This document shows positions 62,759-64,000 of a stretch of 64,000 nucleotides of DNA, in pieces; within the stretch, counting starts at the first letter, position 1, and every line of letters starts with the position of its first letter. The stretch spans positions 3,126,001 to 3,190,000 of the forward strand of contig NZ_CP053348.1 of assembly GCF_013394595.1 (NCBI RefSeq), written 5' to 3'. Under the pieces are notes generated by a model. It did not search any database. It was not told the DNA's origin and worked only from the letters and a program-made list of their open reading frames with translations. A program made the translations under genes and the position numbers. Source of the DNA: Winogradskyella forsetii. Lineage in GTDB: Bacteria; Bacteroidota; Bacteroidia; Flavobacteriales; Flavobacteriaceae.

Positions 62759-63508
62759 TTAAAACGCATTTACAATAGCGTAAAAATCTTCCGCCTTAAG
62801 TGAAGCTCCACCAATAAGTCCACCATCAACATCTGGTTTTCCGAAAATCTCCTGGGCATTATTTGGCTTCACACTTCCACCATAAAGAATGGAAACAGAA
62901 TTGGCTACATCATTACCATATTTATTGGCTAATGTTTTTCTGATGAAGGCATGCATGTCTTGTGCTTGCTCCGGACTTGCAGTTTCGCCTGTGCCTATTG
63001 CCCAAACGGGTTCATAAGCTAAAACTATACTTTTAAAAGCATCTGCTTCTAAATGAAACAGCGCATTTTTTATTTGACTCTCTACAACCGCTTCTTCATT
63101 TCCCGCTTTTCTATCACTTAATTCTTCACCGAAACAGAAAATAGTACGCATATTATTTTCTAATGCAGCATCAACTTTCTTCGCCAATGAATCATCCGTT
63201 TCGTTAAAATAAGCACGTCTTTCGCTATGGCCAAGAATTACGGTTTGTATCCCAATGCTTTTTAGCATGCTCGCGCTAATTTCGCCTGTATAGGCACCAT
63301 TTTCCGCAAAATGCATGTTTTGTGCAATGACTTCTATATCACTATCCCTTAACGTTTGAAAAGCCTGCCAAAGATTGGTGTATGTTGGCGCAATCATTAC
63401 CTCAGCGTCAGATGTTTTTGATTGGTTCTTTAATGCGGTAATTAGCGTTTCGGTCTGCGCCAAATCGTTATTCATTTTCCAGTTTCCTGCTACTATGTTT
63501 TTTCTCAT
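62759..63508 (-). CDS. tpiA: Triose-phosphate isomerase
   Basis: A 249-residue TIM barrel of normal length from the start at 63508 (MRKNIVAGNWKMN). Active-site residues are all visible: Asn and Lys in GNWKMN, His in ILGHSERR, Glu in VLAYEPVWAIGTG. Loop 6 is AIGTGETAS and the phosphate-binding end is YGGSVKPNN. It converts dihydroxyacetone phosphate and glyceraldehyde 3-phosphate. An in-frame start at 63520 would add four codons, one of which falls in a palindromic repeat. Confidence 0.97.
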   Translation of the reverse strand: MRKNIVAGNWKMNNDLAQTETLITALKNQSKTSDAEVMIAPTYTNLWQAFQTLRDSDIEVIAQNMHFAENGAYTGEISASMLKSIGIQTVILGHSERRAYFNETDDSLAKKVDAALENNMRTIFCFGEELSDRKAGNEEAVVESQIKNALFHLEADAFKSIVLAYEPVWAIGTGETASPEQAQDMHAFIRKTLANKYGNDVANSVSILYGGSVKPNNAQEIFGKPDVDGGLIGGASLKAEDFYAIVNAF

Positions 63509-63514
63509 AATATT

Positions 63515-63530
63515 GCCCACGAAAGTGGGT
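63515..63530. repeat. Short palindrome just upstream of tpiA
   Basis: GCCCAC-GAAA-GTGGGT: a five-base G/C stem with a GAAA-type loop, at the upstream edge of tpiA. It may be a dispersed element or act in the 5' leader. Confidence 0.55.
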
Positions 63531-63781
63531 ATCTTATTTAATTAAACTTCATTTTATCTAAACAACCTTTAAGTTTGTGATATAGAAAAAAATTAAGCAC
63601 AATGACTTACAGGTTAGTACAATTACAAAAATAACATATTTAAGAAGAAAGACGGTTGATAATTGTCATGAATAAATTGAGCCTTTCTTATAACTTTCGG
63701 AATATTCTTCTCCTGTTTTATGAACAAAGTATATTTGTTAATTTCAGTGATCTTAATTAATTATTACACTTTTACTAAGAG

Positions 63782-63801
63782 ATTCCTGCCTTCGCAGGAA
63801 T
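63782..63801. repeat. Palindrome ATTCCTGCCTTCGCAGGAAT
   Basis: A perfect eight-base stem with a four-base loop. This sequence is widespread in bacterial genomes as a dispersed palindrome. It lies 3 bases beyond the end of the ABC permease gene and could end its transcript, though a T-run follows only on the plus strand. Confidence 0.7.
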
Positions 63802-63803
63802 TT

Positions 63804-64000
63804 TTATGACAACTTCACTCTCGGATCCAGCCAAGCATAAATGACATCCACAAAGATGTTTATAGTGATAAAAACAATCGCTATAACCAAAACGGCTCCC
63901 ATTATTACTGGTAAGTCTAATGTGTTTAAGGCATTAACAATTTCTTTGCCCAAACCATTCCAACCAAAAATATATTCCACAAAAACGGCGCCTGCCAACA
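63804..64000 (-). CDS. ABC transporter permease, DppB/OppB type, C-terminal part (cut by window edge)
   Basis: The frame is open to the right edge. The last 65 residues read AGAVFVEYIFGWNGLGKEI, then a helix MGAVLVIAIVFITINIFVDVIYAWLDPRVKLS. This is the end of a binding-protein-dependent transport permease for peptides or nickel (BPD_transp_1). The EAA-type loop would be outside the window. The partner permease and ATPases are not in the window. Confidence 0.88.
   Translation of the reverse strand, partial: LAGAVFVEYIFGWNGLGKEIVNALNTLDLPVIMGAVLVIAIVFITINIFVDVIYAWLDPRVKLS

Overview
The window is chromosomal DNA of a member of the Flavobacteriaceae (phylum Bacteroidota), probably marine. This rests on type IX secretion sorting domains of both kinds, a PorP/SprF protein, a SprB-like giant adhesin, a TonB-type barrel, a fused CusA-TolC pump, promoters with the Bacteroidota -7 box TAnnTTTG, and low GC content. 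No genus can be fixed from the sequence alone.

Layout. 1-1605: end of a LemA gene and two TPM-domain genes, followed by heptamer tandem repeats. 1828-6089 (minus): a TonB-type outer-membrane barrel protein and the ribosome-assembly GTPase Der. 6482-18704 (plus): a LysM protein, then a surface-adhesion set made of a 2360-residue adhesin with 23 repeats and a T9SS type B tail, a PorP/SprF partner and an OmpA-type anchor. 18729-20101: a small membrane protein and Era. 20200-24723 (minus): MBOAT, SGNH, formyltransferase and GNAT-like genes that look like a glycan decoration operon. 25170-31577 (plus): a tricorn-type S41 protease, two paralogous lipoproteins (one frameshifted) and an Ohr/OsmC peroxidase. 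31986-42552 (minus): a predicted flavinylation set (thioredoxin, ApbE, DUF4266, DUF3570) behind a perfect FNR-type box, then a Crp/Fnr regulator, a VIT1/CCC1 transporter and a metal efflux pump. 42553-46550: an A/T-rich accessory stretch with two decayed genes, a KAP-type P-loop NTPase, tRNA-Arg and a GIY-YIG gene wedged between the tRNA and a broken copy of its 5' half. 46627-50615 (plus): a Crp/Fnr regulator with a sulfur module (two YeeE/YedE proteins, TauE/SafE, MBL-rhodanese). 50662-51831 (minus): ClpS and PrmA. 51943-62598 (minus): two surface operons, one with an S74 tail-fibre-like protein and two FG-GAP/T9SS proteins, the other with an LRR lipoprotein, two unknown exported proteins, a histidine kinase and a response regulator. 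62759-64000 (minus): TpiA and the end of an ABC permease.

How the genes may work together. Three regulatory patterns emerged from reading the intergenic DNA. (1) The two surface operons at 51943-62598 share a 43-base paired operator exactly 22 bases upstream of the -7 box, so the two-component system in one operon probably controls both. (2) A 14-base GTnAC-N4-GTnAC palindrome lies 21-22 bases upstream of the -7 box of both the YeeE operon and the MBL-rhodanese gene, next to a Crp/Fnr gene. (3) A perfect FNR-type palindrome precedes the thioredoxin-ApbE-DUF4266-DUF3570 operon, next to another Crp/Fnr gene. Short palindromic repeats of several families are scattered through the window; some lie inside genes and two interrupt the displaced tRNA-Arg fragment.
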